Shown: positions 38,581 through 46,873, numbered from the stretch's first letter. The stretch: DNA of 64,000 nt from Thiohalocapsa sp. (GCA_021736785.1 JAIPFF010000009.1:1-64000), one strand, 5' to 3'. Notes: generated from the sequence alone by a model not told the origin. Made by a program: numbers and translations.

Positions 38581-38643
38581 ACGCGGCTTCAGCCGCGTCC
38601 GTGCCGGTGACGCCGGCGGTGCATCTCCCGGGCTAAAGCCCGG
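38581..38643. repeat. REP-like pair of palindromes
   Basis: Two perfect hairpins lie 29 bases apart in the gap after the transketolase-like gene: ACGCGGCTTCAGCCGCGT (38581-38598, 8-bp stem, 2-base loop) and CCGGGCTAAAGCCCGG (38628-38643, 7-bp stem, 2-base loop). The doublet resembles REP/REPIN elements. It probably stabilises the upstream mRNA end or limits readthrough; no RAYT transposase gene is in the window. Confidence 0.75.
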
Positions 38644-38727
38644 ACTCCGGGCGCAATCGGTCATACAATCCCCCGGAGACCCGACACGCCGTCGCGCAAA
38701 AAACCCGAGCTCACGCGAGACCCCGCC

Positions 38728-40083
38728 ATGCCAGACAGCACCACCAAAATCATCGCCATCGACGACGACCCGACGGGCTCCCAAACCGTCCACGGCTGCC
38801 TGCTGCTGACGCGCTGGGACGTGCGCACCCTCGTCATGGCCCTTAAGGACGACGCGCCGCTCTTCTTCGTGCTGAGCAACACCCGCGGCATGAGCGCCGG
38901 CGACGCGGAGCGCATCACCCGCGAGATCTGCATCAACCTGCGCGAAGCGCTGGACACCATGGCCGAGCAGGGGCACGACATCCGCCCCGTCATCGTCAGC
39001 CGCTCCGACAGCACCCTGCGCGGCCACTATCCGGTGGAAACCGACGTCATCGCCGAAGAGCTCGGGCCCTTCGACGCCCACTTCCTGGTCCCGGCCTTCT
39101 TCGAGGGCGGGCGCATCACCCGCGACGGCACCCATTACCTGATCGTCGACGGCCAGCCCGTGCCGGTGAACGAAACCGAATTCGCCCGCGACTCCGTCTT
39201 CGGCTTCTCCCACGCCTACCTGCCGCGCTACGTCGAAGAAAAGACCGCGGGCCGCATCAAGGTCGACGACGTCCACCGGTTCTCCCTCGCCGACGTGCGC
39301 GGCGACATCGGCCCGCGCCTGCGCGCCCTCGGCGGCAATGCCTGCTGCGCCGTCGACGCCGAGACACAGGCCGACCTGGACAACTTCGCCGAGCAAGTCC
39401 TCGCCGCCGCCGGCGGCGGCAAGCGCTTCCTGTTCCGCAGCGCCGCGAGTCTGCTCACGGCCTTCGCGCGTCTGCCGCCCCAGCCCGTCGCCCCCGAAGA
39501 CATGGCCGCGTTCGTCCGCGACGGCCAGCCCGGCATCGTCCTTGTCGGCTCCCACGTCGACAAATCCACCAGGCAGCTCAACCACCTGGTCGAGCACTGC
39601 AGCATCACCCCCATCGAGATCGACCTCGACCGCATGCTGCAAGACGACCAAGCCCTGCTGCGCCAAATCTGCACCCGTATCCAGCAACACATCGCAAAGG
39701 GCCGCAGCGTGGTCCTTTACACCAGCCGCGGCGAGCGGCACTTCGCGAGCAAGGCCGAACGCCTCGCCTTCGGCGACCGTGTCTCCAACCTGCTGGTCGA
39801 CCTCGTCAGGACACTGCCCGAAGACATCGGCTTCCTCATCAGCAAAGGCGGCATCACCTCCAACGACACCCTGAGCAAAGGCCTCGCGCTGCGCACCGCC
39901 CGCGTGCTGGGGCAAGTCCGCGCCGGCTGCTCCGTGGTGCGCTGTCCCGACGACCACCCGCGCTACCCCGACCTGCCCGTCGTCATCTTCCCCGGCAACG
40001 TCGGCGGCGACGAGGCACTGGCAGACGTCTTCGAGACACTCACCGCCAAAAAGCACAACGACGGCGAACAGGCCGTGGCCTAA
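38728..40083 (+). CDS. Four-carbon acid sugar kinase family protein (DUF1537)
   Basis: A 451-residue kinase of the OtnK/DtnK/LtnK family, which phosphorylates four-carbon acids such as threonate, erythronate or 3-oxo-tetronate. N-terminal IIAIDDDPTGSQTVHG, then VSRSDSTLRGHYP and FLVPAFFEGGRIT mark the acid-binding half; the C-terminal nucleotide half has VLVGSHVDKSTRQL, ISKGGITSNDTLSKGL and VIFPGNVGGDEAL. The usual partners (PdxA2-type dehydrogenase, aldolase OtnC, isomerase OtnI) are absent; the neighbours are a TPP enzyme and glycolate oxidase, so the physiological acid may differ (glycerate-like or erythronate; inference). Codon third positions are very C-rich, more so than in the genes to the left. 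Confidence 0.88.
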   Translation: MPDSTTKIIAIDDDPTGSQTVHGCLLLTRWDVRTLVMALKDDAPLFFVLSNTRGMSAGDAERITREICINLREALDTMAEQGHDIRPVIVSRSDSTLRGHYPVETDVIAEELGPFDAHFLVPAFFEGGRITRDGTHYLIVDGQPVPVNETEFARDSVFGFSHAYLPRYVEEKTAGRIKVDDVHRFSLADVRGDIGPRLRALGGNACCAVDAETQADLDNFAEQVLAAAGGGKRFLFRSAASLLTAFARLPPQPVAPEDMAAFVRDGQPGIVLVGSHVDKSTRQLNHLVEHCSITPIEIDLDRMLQDDQALLRQICTRIQQHIAKGRSVVLYTSRGERHFASKAERLAFGDRVSNLLVDLVRTLPEDIGFLISKGGITSNDTLSKGLALRTARVLGQVRAGCSVVRCPDDHPRYPDLPVVIFPGNVGGDEALADVFETLTAKKHNDGEQAVA

Positions 40084-40089
40084 CCGCCC

Positions 40090-40161
40090 GGCCCCGGCCG
40101 GAAAACGCAACGGCCGCCGCCGGCGAGTCAAGAAACCGGCCCCGGCAGGAAAACGCGAACG
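40090..40161. repeat. Imperfect 24-base direct repeat between kinase and glcD
   Basis: GGCCCCGGCCGGAAAACGCA (40090 onward) recurs as GGCCCCGGCAGGAAAACGCG (40138 onward) with about 25 bases between the copies. It fills most of the 129-base gap between the two genes. It may be a short duplication or a binding site. Confidence 0.7.
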
Positions 40162-40212
40162 CCCGCCGCGTCCAGAGCCCGAACAAACACCACCAGCAAA
40201 CGGCGATCCCAC

Positions 40213-41697
40213 ATGCCCCGCATCCCAGACGAACGCCCGCTGAACCCCAAGCCCCAAGTCATCGACGAGCTACAGCGCCTGCTGCCCGCCGACAGCGTCC
40301 TCACCACCGCCGCCGAGCTCGCCCCCTACGAATGCGACGGCCTCACCGCCTTCGTCCAACGCCCCATGGTCGTCGCACTGCCCTCCACCGTTGAGCAAGT
40401 GCAAGACATCATGCGCCTGTGCCACCGCCTCGGCGTCCCCGTCGTCGCCCGCGGCGCCGGCACCGGGCTCTCCGGCGGCGCGCTGCCGCTCGCCGACGGC
40501 GTCCTGCTATCGCTGGCCAAATTCAACCGCATCCTCGCCATCGACCCGGACAACCTCACCGCCACCGTCCAGCCCGGCGTGCGCAACCTCGCCATCAGCG
40601 AAGCCGCCGCGCCCCGCGGCCTCTACTACGCGCCCGATCCCTCGTCCCAGATCGCCTGCTCCATCGGCGGCAACGTCGCCGAGAACTCCGGCGGCGTGCA
40701 CTGCCTGAAGTACGGGCTCACGGTGCACAACATCCTCAAGCTCAAGCTCATCGGCGTCGACGGCGAGCTGTTCGAAGTCGGCGCAGACGCCCTCGACTCC
40801 CCCGGCCTCGACCTGCTCGCGCTGATGACCGGCTCCGAGGGCATGCTCGCGATCATCGTCGAAATCACCGTCAAACTGCTGCCCAAGGCCGAGCGCGCCC
40901 AAGCCCTGCTCGCCGCCTTCGACGACGTCGAGCAGGCCGGCGCCGCCGTCGCGCAGATCATCGCCTCCGGCATCACGCCGGCGGGCCTGGAGATGATGGA
41001 CAACCCGGCCATTCGCGCCGCCGAGGATTTCGTGCATGCCGGCTACCCGACCGACGCCGCGGCGATCCTGATCTGCGAGCTCGACGGCTTCAACGCCGAG
41101 GTCTCCTACGAGGTCATGCGCGTGCGCGAGCTGCTGCTGGCCGCCGGCGCCACCGACGTGCGCACCGCCCGCGACGACGCCGAGCGGCTGATCTTCTGGA
41201 AGGGACGCAAGGCCGCGTTCCCGGCCGTCGGGCGCATCTCGCCGGACTACTACTGCATGGACGGCACCATCCCGCGCAAAGAGCTGCCGACGGTGCTCAA
41301 CCGCATCGCCGAGCTGTCCGACCAATACGGCCTGCGCGTCGCCAATGTCTTCCATGCCGGCGACGGCAACCTGCACCCATTGATCCTGTACGATGCAAAC
41401 ATCCCCGGCGAGCTCGACAAGGCCGAAGACCTGGGCGGCGAAATCCTGGAGCTCTGCGTGCGGGTCGGCGGCACCGTCACCGGCGAGCACGGCGTCGGCG
41501 TCGAAAAGCTGAACCAGATGTGCGTACAGTTCAACAGCGACGAGCTGTCCCAAATGCACGCAGTCAAGGCCGCCTTCGACCCCGACGGCATCCTGAACCC
41601 CGGCAAGGCCGTGCCGACGCTGCACCGGTGCGCCGAATTCGGGGCGATGCATGTGCATCATGGGCAGTTAAAGTTTCCGGACTTGCCGCGGTTCTGA
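40213..41697 (+). CDS. glcD: Glycolate oxidase subunit GlcD (FAD-linked)
   Basis: A 494-residue FAD-linked oxidase of the PCMH superfamily. The FAD-binding part shows VVARGAGTGLSGGALPL, TVQPGVRNL, ACSIGGNVAENSGGVHCLKY and LMTGSEGMLAIIVE; the substrate domain has DYYCMDGTIPR, VFHAGDGNLHPLILYD and GTVTGEHGVGVEKL. It oxidises glycolate to glyoxylate together with GlcE and GlcF at the membrane, passing electrons to quinone. D-lactate dehydrogenases are similar, but the glcD-glcE-glcF order points to glycolate. Length is standard (about 499). Confidence 0.93.
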   Translation: MPRIPDERPLNPKPQVIDELQRLLPADSVLTTAAELAPYECDGLTAFVQRPMVVALPSTVEQVQDIMRLCHRLGVPVVARGAGTGLSGGALPLADGVLLSLAKFNRILAIDPDNLTATVQPGVRNLAISEAAAPRGLYYAPDPSSQIACSIGGNVAENSGGVHCLKYGLTVHNILKLKLIGVDGELFEVGADALDSPGLDLLALMTGSEGMLAIIVEITVKLLPKAERAQALLAAFDDVEQAGAAVAQIIASGITPAGLEMMDNPAIRAAEDFVHAGYPTDAAAILICELDGFNAEVSYEVMRVRELLLAAGATDVRTARDDAERLIFWKGRKAAFPAVGRISPDYYCMDGTIPRKELPTVLNRIAELSDQYGLRVANVFHAGDGNLHPLILYDANIPGELDKAEDLGGEILELCVRVGGTVTGEHGVGVEKLNQMCVQFNSDELSQMHAVKAAFDPDGILNPGKAVPTLHRCAEFGAMHVHHGQLKFPDLPRF

Positions 41698-42069
41698 TCC
41701 GGAAAGGCCGCAAATGGTCGCGTACGAGAGCAAATGGGCGCGAAGGGTGTTTGTGAGTTCCATTGGGCGGTTTGTTTGGAAGGGTTTTTGTCCGCAAATG
41801 AACGCCAATGAACGCGAATGGGAAGGGAGGTTTCGGGGTTGTGCTTAGATTGCCTCCGTTCGCTGGGTCTTGGGCTTTTCCGGTTCATCGCGCGGTCGTC
41901 GGGCGAGCAATCGCGAAGACTGCCCCACGCTAGTTGCTGTTGGCGCAGACTCGGTCTCTTCGGCCTGCGCGGCACTTCGTCAACGCACTGAAGCCAAAAA
42001 CATATTTGCGTTTATTTGCGGACCCGCTTGGCCCTGCGCAGACGAACACCAAGGATTCCGAATCTCGAT
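41698..42069. repeat. Gene-free stretch with an inverted repeat between glcD and glcE
   Basis: This 372-base gap interrupts the glc genes. GTCCGCAAATGAACGCCAAT (from 41790) is matched on the opposite strand by GTCCGCAAATAAACGCAAAT (42003-42023 read in reverse), and inside the left arm AATGAACGC is repeated in tandem. Degenerate CGCAAATGG/GCAAATGGGCGCG copies occur at 41709-41740. The core between the arms (about 190 bases) has no gene I can support. It looks like a small non-autonomous insertion or a dispersed intergenic repeat. Confidence 0.65.
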
Positions 42070-43236
42070 ATGCCCACACCCGCCATCCAAGAACACGACG
42101 CCGAGCAAGACCTGATCGCGCAGGTCAATGATGCCCGCGGCTCCGGCTCGCCGCGCATCATCCGCGGCAACGGCACCAAGGACTTCTACGGCAACCCCCC
42201 GCGGGCGGATCGAATGCTCGACTGCTCGGGACATCGGGGCATCGTCGCTTATGAGCCGACGGAGCTCGCGATCACCGTGCGCGCCGGCACCCCCCTGGCC
42301 GACGTCGAGGCCCTGCTCGCCGAGAACGGCCAGCAGTTCCCGTTCGAGCCGCCGGGGTTCGCCGTCGCGGCCGCGGACGGCACGACCAAAGGGGCCACGA
42401 TCGGCGGCATGGTCGCCGCCGGCCTGTCCGGGCCGCGCCGTCCCTATGCCGCCAGCGTGCGCGACGCCGTGCTCGGCGTTCGGCTGCTGAACGGGCAGGG
42501 CCAGGCGCTCGACTTCGGCGGGCGGGTGATGAAGAACGTCGCCGGCTACGACGTCTCCCGGCTGATGGCGGGGTCCCTCGGCGTCCTCGGCGTGCTCTTG
42601 ACGGTGTCGCTGAAGGTCGCGCCGGTGCCGGTCGGGCGCATGACGCTGGTGCGCGAGCAATCCCTGGAGGACGCCCTCGCGCTGATGCGCGGCTGGGCGC
42701 GGCGCTCGCTGCCGATCACCGCCACCGCCTGGGCCGACGGCCGACTCAATGCCCGCATCTGCGGCAGCGACGAGGGCTTGGCCGAGACCCGCGAGGTCGT
42801 CGGCGGCGATCTCCTCGACGACGCCGACACCTTCTGGGACGACCTGCGCGAGCAGCGCCACGCCTTCTTCGCCGGCGACGCGCCGCTGTGGCGGCTTTCG
42901 GTTCCCCCGGCCACGCCCGCCGCCGCCATCCGGGAGCCAGGCGCGGAGCCAGGCGCGGAGCCGGTTGCGGAGGAGCAACCGGGGGCCGCGCAACTCATCG
43001 AGTGGGGCGGAGCACTGCGCTGGCTGCGCGGCGAGCGTCCCGCCGGCGAGCTCCGCGCCATCGCCAAGAACGCCGGCGGCCACGCCACGCTATTTCGCAC
43101 CGGCAGCGCGGCGGCCCCGGCGGACGGCGTGTTCACGCCCCTTGAGCCGGTCGTGCTGCGGCTGCACCGCAACCTGAAGCAGGCCTTCGACCCCGCGGGC
43201 ATCTTCAACCCCGGCCGACTCCACCCCGAGCTGTAG
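42070..43236 (+). CDS. glcE: Glycolate oxidase subunit GlcE (FAD-binding)
   Basis: A 388-residue second FAD-binding subunit of glycolate oxidase, shorter than GlcD as usual. Visible motifs are IIRGNGTKDFYG, YEPTELAITVRAGTPLADVE, FEPPGF, ATIGGMVAAGLSGPRRP, VRDAVLGVRLLNGQG and GRVMKNVAGYDVSRLMAGSL. An extra glutamate/proline/alanine-rich stretch near residues 295-320 (EPGAEPGAEPVAEEQ) contains a short tandem repeat and is not typical. ATG 42070 was chosen; the three bases between its stop and glcF suggest cotranscription. Confidence 0.93.
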   Translation: MPTPAIQEHDAEQDLIAQVNDARGSGSPRIIRGNGTKDFYGNPPRADRMLDCSGHRGIVAYEPTELAITVRAGTPLADVEALLAENGQQFPFEPPGFAVAAADGTTKGATIGGMVAAGLSGPRRPYAASVRDAVLGVRLLNGQGQALDFGGRVMKNVAGYDVSRLMAGSLGVLGVLLTVSLKVAPVPVGRMTLVREQSLEDALALMRGWARRSLPITATAWADGRLNARICGSDEGLAETREVVGGDLLDDADTFWDDLREQRHAFFAGDAPLWRLSVPPATPAAAIREPGAEPGAEPVAEEQPGAAQLIEWGGALRWLRGERPAGELRAIAKNAGGHATLFRTGSAAAPADGVFTPLEPVVLRLHRNLKQAFDPAGIFNPGRLHPEL

Positions 43237-43239
43237 GTC

Positions 43240-44583
43240 ATGCAGACGCAACTCATCGACTCCCTGCGCGACACCGCGGAGGGCCGCGAGGCCGACCGCA
43301 TCCTGCGCAGCTGCGTGCACTGCGGCTTCTGCACCGCCACGTGCCCCACTTACCAACTACTCGGCGACGAGCTGGACGGCCCGCGCGGGCGCATCTACCA
43401 GATCAAGAACATGCTCGAAGGCGAGCCCGTCACGCGTCGCGCCCAGCAGCACCTGGACCGCTGCCTGACCTGCCTCAACTGCGAGACCACGTGCCCCTCC
43501 GGCGTGGAATATCACAAGCTGATGGACATCGGCCGCCGTTACGCCGAGCAGCGCGTCACGCGGCCCCTCGGCGAGCGGCTGATGCGCTGGGGCCTGCGCA
43601 ACATCGTCCCCTATCCGACGCGTTTCGTGCCGCTGCTGAAGCTCGGCGGGGTGCTGCGCCCGCTACTGCCGGCGCGGCTGCGCGCCAAGCTGCCGGCAGC
43701 GGGTCCCGATGTCGGCGCCGCGGGCCGGGGAGCGGCGGGCACGGGCGCCCGCTCGGCCCCGGCGATGCGCGCCGGCGCGTTGCCGGCGGTGTCGAGTGCC
43801 GGCGGCACATCGGGCGAAGGGCGCCACCCTCGCCGTGTGCTGATGCTCGCCAACTGCGTCGAGCCGGCGCTGACGCCGGGCGCCGTCGGTGCCGCCGTGC
43901 GCGTGCTCGACGCCCTCGGCATCGAAGTCGTCCAGCCCGAGGGTGGCGGCTGCTGCGGTGCCGTCAGTCAGCACCTGGCCGCGCCCGAGCAGGCCAAGGC
44001 CTTCATGCGCCGCAACATCGACGCTTGGTGGCCGCAGATCGAGTCCGAGGAAGGGCAGGGCGCCGAGGCCATCCTGATCACCGCCAGCGGCTGCGGCGCC
44101 ATGGTCAAGGACTACGGCTACCTGCTGCGCGACGACCCGGCCTACGCCGAGCGCGCCGCCCGCGTTTCCGAACTGGCGCGCGACCTGAGCCAACTGCTCG
44201 GCCCCGACGATCTCGCCCGGCTGCCGAGCCCCATCGATCGCGGCGCCCCGGCCCGCATCGCCTTCCATCCGCCCTGCAGCTTGCAGCACGCTCAGGGCCT
44301 GATGGGCCGCGTCGAAACCCTGCTGCGCGGCACCGGCTTCGATCTGGTCCCGGTCCGCGACAGCCACAGCTGCTGCGGCTCCGCCGGCACCTACGCCATC
44401 CTGCAGCCCGAGCTATCCGTGCGCCTGCGCGACGACAAGCTCGACGCCCTGCAGCAAGGCGCCCCCGCGCTCATCGCCACCGCCAACGTCGGCTGCCAGA
44501 CCCACCTGCAGGCCGCGGCCCGAGTCCCGGTCGTCCACTGGATCGAGCTATTCGACCCCGAGCGCACCTTCGCCGCGGGCTGA
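43240..44583 (+). CDS. glcF: Glycolate oxidase iron-sulfur subunit GlcF
   Basis: A 447-residue protein with two N-terminal [4Fe-4S] motifs, CVHCGFCTATCP and CLTCLNCETTCP, and two CCG domains with GGGCCGAVSQHLAAPEQA, TASGCGAMVKDYG, FHPPCSLQHAQG and SHSCCGSAGTY. It relays electrons from GlcD/E to the quinone pool. An alanine/glycine-rich insertion (about residues 148-195) lies between the cluster domain and the first CCG domain, longer than usual for GlcF (about 407 residues). It follows glcE by three bases. Confidence 0.94.
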   Translation: MQTQLIDSLRDTAEGREADRILRSCVHCGFCTATCPTYQLLGDELDGPRGRIYQIKNMLEGEPVTRRAQQHLDRCLTCLNCETTCPSGVEYHKLMDIGRRYAEQRVTRPLGERLMRWGLRNIVPYPTRFVPLLKLGGVLRPLLPARLRAKLPAAGPDVGAAGRGAAGTGARSAPAMRAGALPAVSSAGGTSGEGRHPRRVLMLANCVEPALTPGAVGAAVRVLDALGIEVVQPEGGGCCGAVSQHLAAPEQAKAFMRRNIDAWWPQIESEEGQGAEAILITASGCGAMVKDYGYLLRDDPAYAERAARVSELARDLSQLLGPDDLARLPSPIDRGAPARIAFHPPCSLQHAQGLMGRVETLLRGTGFDLVPVRDSHSCCGSAGTYAILQPELSVRLRDDKLDALQQGAPALIATANVGCQTHLQAAARVPVVHWIELFDPERTFAAG

Positions 44584-44877
44584 GGCCGATGACCCGGCGC
44601 AGCCGGCGGCCCGAAAAATCGCACCGCCGCGCCGCCGTGGACGCTACTTGCCGCCGGCCGATGCACCGCCGCCCGACCCGGCTCGAGATCCGCTTCATTC
44701 GTCCATCGGCGCCGAGTCGGGGCAAGGAAAAAGCGGCCCGTCTCGACACATCGACCGCAAACCACACTCGCTCCGGGAGCGAAACCCGCGCAATCGTCTA
44801 CACGACAGCGGAACCTTTTGGGATCATGCGCCTTTACAATCTCGAGCCTGCACTATCCCGACGAAGAGAATACCTAG

Positions 44878-45351
44878 ATGACGAAGACCCGATGCCTGAC
44901 CGCCTCGATGCTCGAGGTCGGCATGCGCTATGAAACCCGCCTCAGCTTCAGCCGCGAGCAAGTCGCCCAGTACTGCGCCCTTGTCGGCGACCACAACGCC
45001 ATCCACCGCGACCTCGAAGCCGCCCGCGTCCGCTTCCCGGACGTGCGCGATATCGTGGTCCCAGGCGGCCTCATCCAAACCACCGTCTCCGGCCTGTTCG
45101 GCACCGAATTCCCGGGCGACGGCTCTCTGGGGCTCACCTTCAGCCCCGACCGCTTCCGCCGCCCCGTCTGTCCCGGCGACGAACTGCACGTCACGCTCGA
45201 AATCACCAAAATCCTCCGCGGCGGCATCTTCGAGCTAAGCGTCGGCGTCACCGACCCCGAAGGTGTCCGCATCGGCAGCGCGGTCGCCAAAGTCGTACCG
45301 CCGGACGAGACCTATCGGGCGTGGTGGCAGGCGCATATCGATGCGGGTTGA
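44878..45351 (+). CDS. MaoC-like (R)-hydratase domain protein
   Basis: A 157-residue hot-dog-fold protein of the MaoC/PhaJ group. The hydratase-2 motif DHNAIHRDLEAAR (Asp and His catalytic) is present, followed by VVPGGLIQTTVSGLFGTEFP and FSPDRFRRPVCPGDELHV. Such enzymes hydrate enoyl-CoA. PhaJ would feed polyhydroxyalkanoate synthesis, but a two-carbon or crotonyl-CoA role is equally open. It stands 294 bases after glcF, and no gene is evident between them. Its last bases overlap a toxin fragment in another frame. Confidence 0.85.
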   Translation: MTKTRCLTASMLEVGMRYETRLSFSREQVAQYCALVGDHNAIHRDLEAARVRFPDVRDIVVPGGLIQTTVSGLFGTEFPGDGSLGLTFSPDRFRRPVCPGDELHVTLEITKILRGGIFELSVGVTDPEGVRIGSAVAKVVPPDETYRAWWQAHIDAG

Positions 45352-45478
45352 CTTGTTGGCAGCGTTCGGAAAGAACAAGCAGGCCAATATATCGGCACGT
45401 GAAAAGCAGCAATTGGCTAAAGCCGTCGAAGAACTAGTGGCATTTTGGAGGCAAAGAAATGGGCAAGGCATTCACTGA
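45342..45478 (+). pseudogene. C-terminal fragment of a RelE/HigB-type toxin
   Basis: The frame from 45342 gives about 45 residues, with LLAAFGKNKQANISAREKQQ resembling the conserved end of RelE/HigB toxins (LL.AFAKN...NLS..E). The N-terminal two thirds are missing, and the frame enters the maoC-like gene upstream. Its stop overlaps the start of an antitoxin-like frame, as in an intact higBA pair. It is a relic of a toxin-antitoxin operon truncated on its left side. Confidence 0.75.
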
Positions 45479-45818
45479 AATTGCGGAAGGCTTCAAGGAT
45501 GCGGCAAACCACGCAAAAGGCGAAGAGTCTGGCGTGGTGGAACATACTCCGGAAGCCCTCAACGTCAGAGCGATTCGAGAGAAAGCGGGCATGAGCCAAG
45601 AGCGCTTCTGCAAGGCAGAGACCATCGAAGGCATCGGCAAGCACGGCTTCGTGCTCACACCGGGCCGCTAAGTTGGTGCCGAAGAGCAGGAAGAGGACAG
45701 CGAGCCCTTCGAGGAGAAATACCCGCGCCTGCTGGCGGAGTTGGAGGCCCGCTTCGTGGAGGGTGAGCGATTGATGGGCGTGGTGCGAGAGCGGCTAAAA
45801 CGGGTGAGCAATGGCTAA
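45459..45818 (+). pseudogene. Antitoxin N-terminus joined to a broken HsdM C-terminus
   Basis: The frame starts like a HigA antitoxin (MGKAFTEIAEGFKDAANHAK, then VRAIREKAGMSQERF, the start of its helix-turn-helix). After about residue 48 it switches to the C-terminus of a type I restriction methyltransferase subunit HsdM: KAETIEGIGKHGFVLTPGR, then past a stop VGAEEQEEDSEPFEEKYPRL and a helical tail to TAA at 45818. The TAA at 45669-45671 stands where HsdM proteins have Tyr (GRYVGAEE), a single-base nonsense change. So an internal deletion fused two accessory genes, and the remainder then decayed. Confidence 0.8.
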
Positions 45819-45923
45819 CGTTCATGGCCCAGTGCTACGCAGGCAGATCAGGCCTTTGTTTCATCCTAAGTTGACAGGATCGCGGTGGTCACCGTCAGGC
45901 GCATCCGACCGGGCGCAAATGCC

Positions 45924-46358
45924 ATGCGTTACCTGAATCTCGACCATCTGCGCCGCTGCATCGAGACCTTGCAGCAGTCGTTGCGGTTGTACCAACAGGC
46001 AGAGGCCGACAGCATCGAGCAAGAGGTGTTTCGCAACGCCATCGTCAAGAGCTACGAGCTGACGCAGGAAATCGCCTTCAAGCTGCTGAAGAAGGCTCTC
46101 AAGGCGTTCGGCCATGGTGCCCGGAAGCTCGAATCGACGCCGATCAAGGACATTCTGCGCCTCGCCGCCGTGCATGACCTGTTGACGGTCGATGAGGTCG
46201 AGCGGTGGTTTGGGTATCGAGATCATCGCAACGACACCGCCCACGATTATGGCGAGGCCTTTGCGCGAGAGACGCTGGCGTTGATGCCCGATTTCCTGGC
46301 GGATGTCTCGCGGCTGGCGGATCGCTTGGACGCCAAGCTGGGCAAGGATGTGACATGA
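45924..46358 (+). CDS. HEPN-domain protein (nucleotidyltransferase substrate-binding, HI0074 type)
   Basis: A 144-residue all-helical HEPN protein of the HI0074 family: LRRCIETLQQSLRLYQQAEA, SYELTQEIAFKLLKKALK and, at the active site, YRDHRNDTAHDYG. This last segment contains RNDTAHDY, a full RX4HXY motif typical of RNase-active HEPN toxins. The partner nucleotidyltransferase follows with an ATGA overlap. Pairs of this kind act as toxin-antitoxin modules in characterised cases; here it is by family. The start at ATG 45924 is preferred over the in-frame GTG at 45885. Confidence 0.85.
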   Translation: MRYLNLDHLRRCIETLQQSLRLYQQAEADSIEQEVFRNAIVKSYELTQEIAFKLLKKALKAFGHGARKLESTPIKDILRLAAVHDLLTVDEVERWFGYRDHRNDTAHDYGEAFARETLALMPDFLADVSRLADRLDAKLGKDVT

Positions 46359-46714
46359 CCAGCGACACCGCCCACCCGACGTTGCACCTGCCCGCGCGTT
46401 ATCTGGCGATCGTCCAGGGCATCCTGCGCCGGTACCTACCCCAGGCCGAGGTCTGGGCCTACGGCAGCCGCGTCAAAGGCAATCATTACGACGCCAGCGA
46501 TCTTGATCTCGTCGTGCGCCAACCCGATGACCTCACCCGCCCGCAACGCGGCCTGGACGAGGTCGCCGCTGCCTTCTCCGACAGCGACCTGCCGATCCTG
46601 GTGCAGATCGTCGATTGGGCGCGCATTCCCGAGACGTTTCACGAGGAGATCGACGCGGACTATGTGGTGCTGCAACCGGGCGGTTATCGGGACAGTTTAC
46701 TTAATGGAGATTAA
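46355..46714 (+). CDS. MNT-type nucleotidyltransferase
   Basis: A 119-residue minimal nucleotidyltransferase. The GSX10DXD motif is intact in YGSRVKGNHYDASDLDLVV, and a third acidic strand lies in ILVQIVDWARIP. In HEPN-MNT modules this protein is the antitoxin, either by binding or by AMPylating the HEPN toxin. Its ATG overlaps the HEPN stop (ATGA). It is on the plus strand and runs toward the minus-strand MntA/HepT pair 160 bases away; a short open frame in that gap is not supported as a gene. Confidence 0.85.
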   Translation: MTSDTAHPTLHLPARYLAIVQGILRRYLPQAEVWAYGSRVKGNHYDASDLDLVVRQPDDLTRPQRGLDEVAAAFSDSDLPILVQIVDWARIPETFHEEIDADYVVLQPGGYRDSLLNGD

Positions 46715-46873
46715 CTTGGTGCCTCAGCTCGACCGAACCGACAGTGAGGCGCAACAAATTCGCCGGGCAAGGCGCGGTGTACGCTGTTGCATGCAGCAGG
46801 CGACAGACCAGCGAATGCGGATCGAATCGGCGGTGGTCCCGGTACTGCGCGGCTACGCGGTGGGGATCCTCGG

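Noticed and set aside
46715..46873. Small open frame after the plus-strand nucleotidyltransferase
   Set aside because: No ribosome-binding site, no family features, and it lies in the gap between two converging modules.
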